Below, in pieces: positions 61,567-64,000 of a DNA stretch of 64,000 nucleotides. The position numbers and the translations under genes are program-made. How positions within the stretch are numbered: the stretch's first letter is position 1; every line of letters begins with the position of its first letter. The DNA comes from Cognatiyoonia sediminum. GTDB lineage: Bacteria > Pseudomonadota > Alphaproteobacteria > Rhodobacterales > Rhodobacteraceae. The notes beneath the pieces are model-generated. The model was given only the letters and a program-made list of their open reading frames with translations, searched no databases and was not told the DNA's origin. The DNA is taken from NCBI RefSeq assembly GCF_900129845.1, contig NZ_FQXB01000001.1, positions 682,001 through 746,000 of the forward strand. The letters run 5' to 3'.

Positions 61567-62667
61567 TCAGGCGTCAAGCGCCCGGCAATCTTGAGGCAAC
61601 CAACCGATTTCGATTGTCTCGCCAGGTGTGAGTTTAACTGCATCTGGGGCGTTACGTGTCTTCACGATGAAGTCATCATTTCCAGCCACTGAAAGACGGA
61701 ATCTGAAGATGTCACCCATGTAGATGAATTCTTTGACCTCAGCTTTGATCGTATGGGCGTTAGGATTCAGGCGGTCTTTGTTGAATTCCACACGCTCAGG
61801 ACGAATGGAGACTTTTGTTCGATCCCCAACGTTCGAAACGTTTACAGGCAGGGCGTCGATCAACTCTCCGCTGTCCAGTTTGACCACACAACTATCCGTA
61901 CCTACTTCAACAATCTCGCCTAATAGGGTGTTATTTTCACCGATAAACTGCGCAACGAAACTGTTCGCGGGCTCTTCATAAAGTTCATCAGGTGGTGCGA
62001 GCTGTTGGATGCGGCCGTCCTCGAAAACAGCGACACGATCCGACATGGTCAATGCTTCCGTTTGGTCGTGTGTAACGTAGACGGTCGTGATGCCAAGATC
62101 ATGCGCAAGGCGCGTAATTTCGAACTGCATGTGTTCGCGGAGCTGTTTATCTAGCGCGCCCAGTGGCTCGTCCATCAGAACAAGCTCAGGCTCAAAAACC
62201 AGCGCACGCGCCAAGGCAATCCTTTGCTGCTGACCGCCAGAAAGTTGCGCAGGTCGACGACCACCGAAGTCACCCATTTGAACCATATCCAAGGCGCGTT
62301 TGACCTTTTGATCGCGCTCACTCTTGCCCATCTTGCGAACTTCAAGCGGAAACGCGAGGTTTTCTGCAACCGTCATATGCGGAAACAATGCGTAGTTCTG
62401 AAATACCATACCGATCCCGCGCTTATGTGGTGGTATGTTGTTGATTGGTTGGCCGTCTAAGAGGATCTCACCATGTGTCGCTGTTTCAAACCCAGCGAGC
62501 ATCATAAGGCAGGTGGTCTTGCCCGAACCTGATGGCCCAAGCATTGTCAGGAATTCTCCTTTGGGCATCGAAAGGTTGAGATCTTTTACAACAAGGATTT
62601 CGCCGTCGTAAGATTTCTGAACGCGATCAAATTGTACGAACGCCTCATCAACCGCAGTATCTGTCAA
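61567..62667 (-). CDS. ABC transporter ATP-binding protein (PotA-like)
   Basis: A 366-residue ATPase with Walker A GPSGSGKTT, signature LSGGQQQR, Walker B LVLMDEPLGALD and a C-terminal TOBE domain (about 280-366), as in PotA. First gene of the operon ATPase, binding protein, two permeases. The binding-protein gene starts 101 bp downstream. Confidence 0.95.
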   Translation of the reverse strand: MTDTAVDEAFVQFDRVQKSYDGEILVVKDLNLSMPKGEFLTMLGPSGSGKTTCLMMLAGFETATHGEILLDGQPINNIPPHKRGIGMVFQNYALFPHMTVAENLAFPLEVRKMGKSERDQKVKRALDMVQMGDFGGRRPAQLSGGQQQRIALARALVFEPELVLMDEPLGALDKQLREHMQFEITRLAHDLGITTVYVTHDQTEALTMSDRVAVFEDGRIQQLAPPDELYEEPANSFVAQFIGENNTLLGEIVEVGTDSCVVKLDSGELIDALPVNVSNVGDRTKVSIRPERVEFNKDRLNPNAHTIKAEVKEFIYMGDIFRFRLSVAGNDDFIVKTRNAPDAVKLTPGETIEIGWLPQDCRALDA

Positions 62668-62801
62668 ACCCCATCTCCCTTAGGCTTTCCCAAAGCGCCC
62701 AAAAACCGAGGACACTATCCAAAGCAGTAGAGATCATTCCAATGTCTTGGCGCAAGTTTTTTGTTGAGTTTTTGGCGAATGTGTCGCGTATGGCTATCAA
62801 A

Positions 62802-63509
62802 TTAGCCGGAACTGAGCGCCTTCAGATGCCAAGCTAAGCAAAAATTGCTCGAAAATACCGGTTTTTGGATTCGATTTTGAATCTCGGAAATTGCCTCCAA
62901 AGTCCTTAAATTCGTGCAACTTAAGAAGACAGAATCGACGCTTTCATCTTGCCCTAGCTGTGAAGCGGCCTCAACAATTGACTTCGTTGAAATTCGAGCG
63001 ACATTTGCTTCGCTGGGTTCGGAGAAACTTCCAAAAACATCGGTGGAAATTCCATAGTCTGTAAAGGCGGATCGTAGAGGTAGATTTACTTCTTCAACGT
63101 AGGGCGAGAGTAGAGCAAAACGATTTACGCCCAGAAACTTCGCGTTCTCACAGGCGGCTCTAAGTGGATCGGTTACATGTTTGACGTCACAAACAGATCG
63201 CACGAGATCACTCACGACATCGGAGCCGATGATTGAGCTTGCGGATGTGCAACCATAGCCAATCGCAGCGTATTTTCGAGCATTTGGCAGCAAAGATGCG
63301 GCGGAGGCGATGTCCCCTTTCATAGCGCTTAACGTGTCGTTTGACACTGATTCCGCGCTTGCAATGCGAGTTACATAGACGGGATTTTCGAGGTCAGACA
63401 GAGTTGTTTTAAATTCGATCTCGAGCGTTTCATCTGCTTGTAGAACAATGAGTCCGATGGGCAAAACGCGTGGATCATCAGCATCTAATGTGTAGGGGAG
63501 TTGGATCAT
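62802..63509 (-). CDS. Asp/Glu racemase-like (maleate isomerase/arylmalonate decarboxylase family)
   Basis: A 235-residue protein with both Cys residues of the family active site: GYGCTSASSII near residue 85 and LSCTNLRTLE near residue 198. Homologues are maleate cis-trans isomerases, arylmalonate decarboxylases and EutA-type ectoine-utilisation proteins. Its ATG overlaps the M24 peptidase gene upstream by 4 bp, so the two act together. The polyamine-type transporter is downstream, 134 bp away. Confidence 0.86.
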   Translation of the reverse strand: MIQLPYTLDADDPRVLPIGLIVLQADETLEIEFKTTLSDLENPVYVTRIASAESVSNDTLSAMKGDIASAASLLPNARKYAAIGYGCTSASSIIGSDVVSDLVRSVCDVKHVTDPLRAACENAKFLGVNRFALLSPYVEEVNLPLRSAFTDYGISTDVFGSFSEPSEANVARISTKSIVEAASQLGQDESVDSVFLSCTNLRTLEAISEIQNRIQKPVFSSNFCLAWHLKALSSG

Positions 63510-64000
63510 ATTTCCTGCAGTTCCCGACCAGCCCTCGGCGACAAAAACCGCGCTGAATTGTCTGTAATGACGATGTTTTCTTCGTGGACGAGTATTTTTC
63601 CTTCAACAGCGATCCCGGGTTCCAACGTGAGGACCATACCTGGTTTCAGTTCAGTGTGATCAGTCGGAATAAAAGACGGCCATTCCGTTAATGACATGCC
63701 CAATCCGTGGCCGAGGCGCCCTGCCCCAGTGTCAGGACCACCGACCGACAGGATATTGTTCATAGCGTGGAACATGTCCGCGGCAGTCTTGCCAGGTCTC
63801 GCCAATTCAAAGGCGGCATCTGACGCGTCGATTAGTTTCTTGAAGGCGTCAGCAACCGAATGCTTGGGCCGCCCAATCGACCAATTGCGGTCGTAGTCAC
63901 AAAAATAGCCGTCAAAAACCATACCTGTATCGAGCATTAGAACGTCGCCTGACACCAATTCCTTCGGACTGGCAGGAGAAATGACGTCGCTATAGCCACC
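63506..64000 (-). CDS. M24-family metallopeptidase (Xaa-Pro peptidase type), C-terminal part
   Basis: The frame is open from the right edge (64000) to a stop at 63506, giving 164 residues of a longer protein. All five metal ligands of the pita-bread domain are visible: Asp in LMLDTGMVF, Asp in YFCDYDRNW, His in GHGLGMSLTEWP, Glu in LTLEPGIAV and Glu in LVHEENIVI. Creatinase, a metal-free relative, lacks these, so a peptidase or amide hydrolase acting on N-acyl compounds is likely. Possible relation to ectoine hydrolase is not supported by the visible sequence. Confidence 0.88.
   Translation of the reverse strand, partial: GGYSDVISPASPKELVSGDVLMLDTGMVFDGYFCDYDRNWSIGRPKHSVADAFKKLIDASDAAFELARPGKTAADMFHAMNNILSVGGPDTGAGRLGHGLGMSLTEWPSFIPTDHTELKPGMVLTLEPGIAVEGKILVHEENIVITDNSARFLSPRAGRELQEI

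Noticed and set aside
63506-64000. Creatinase, suggested by the nearby amidinotransferase
   Set aside because: Creatinase lacks the metal ligands of the M24 fold; all five are present here.

Overview
The window looks like a chromosomal segment of a marine alphaproteobacterium of the Roseobacter group (Rhodobacteraceae). The signs are moderate GC (estimated by eye), the CtrA/SciP/ChpT cell-cycle set, an alphaproteobacterial SOS box (GAAC-N7-GAAC), an ornithine-lipid olsB-olsA pair, a ribosomal protein L21 with a long C-terminal extension, a VPLPA-CTERM protein and many short translationally coupled operons. I see no prophage, insertion sequence, CRISPR array or rRNA operon. There is one tRNA gene, tRNA-Ser(CGA).

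Layout. 1-8.5 kb: end of hisI, an IscU-like scaffold protein, a 40-residue membrane peptide gene behind a perfect SOS box, recG-ligA, ctrA-sciP, mnmA and a VPLPA-CTERM exported protein. 8.5-20.3 kb: SLC13-type permease, a three-gene amino-acid ABC transporter, a serine hydrolase gene broken by an in-frame TAG, a P-loop protein plus metA, an alpha/beta hydrolase, ppk2 with a TetR regulator, a PagL-like lipid A deacylase, and an anti-sigma gene beside an ECF sigma gene broken by an in-frame TGA. 20.3-40.2 kb: mostly housekeeping genes (YceI, rplM-rpsI, DUF883/holin-like pair, M32 carboxypeptidase, heme A synthase, trmJ, a ThiE-like protein, olsBA, chpT, obgE-proB-proA, rplU-rpmA, several GNAT acetyltransferases).

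40.2-64 kb is accessory and more interesting. It holds an S41-like protein; a TetR-governed operon of flavin monooxygenase, BASS-type transporter and two SDR enzymes around a palindromic operator; and a deletion scar where two divergent genes (an FMN glutamate-synthase-like gene and an exported protein gene) both lost their 5' ends. Next is a LysR-controlled operon: AA_synth family protein, alpha/beta hydrolase, flavin reductase with an extra domain, LLM monooxygenase and aldehyde dehydrogenase. It is followed on the same strand by a ureohydrolase and an arginine:glycine-type amidinotransferase. Facing these genes is a polyamine-type ABC transporter with unusually large permeases. Upstream of it lie an Asp/Glu-racemase-like gene and an M24 peptidase gene that runs off the right edge.

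The strongest candidates for something undescribed are the SOS-linked 40-residue membrane peptide (804-926) and the flavin-monooxygenase / guanidino-metabolism region (49.8-64 kb). Three separate genes carry in-frame stop codons, so gene decay is active here unless these are sequence errors. All calls come from reading the sequence and recalled family knowledge; no database search was run.
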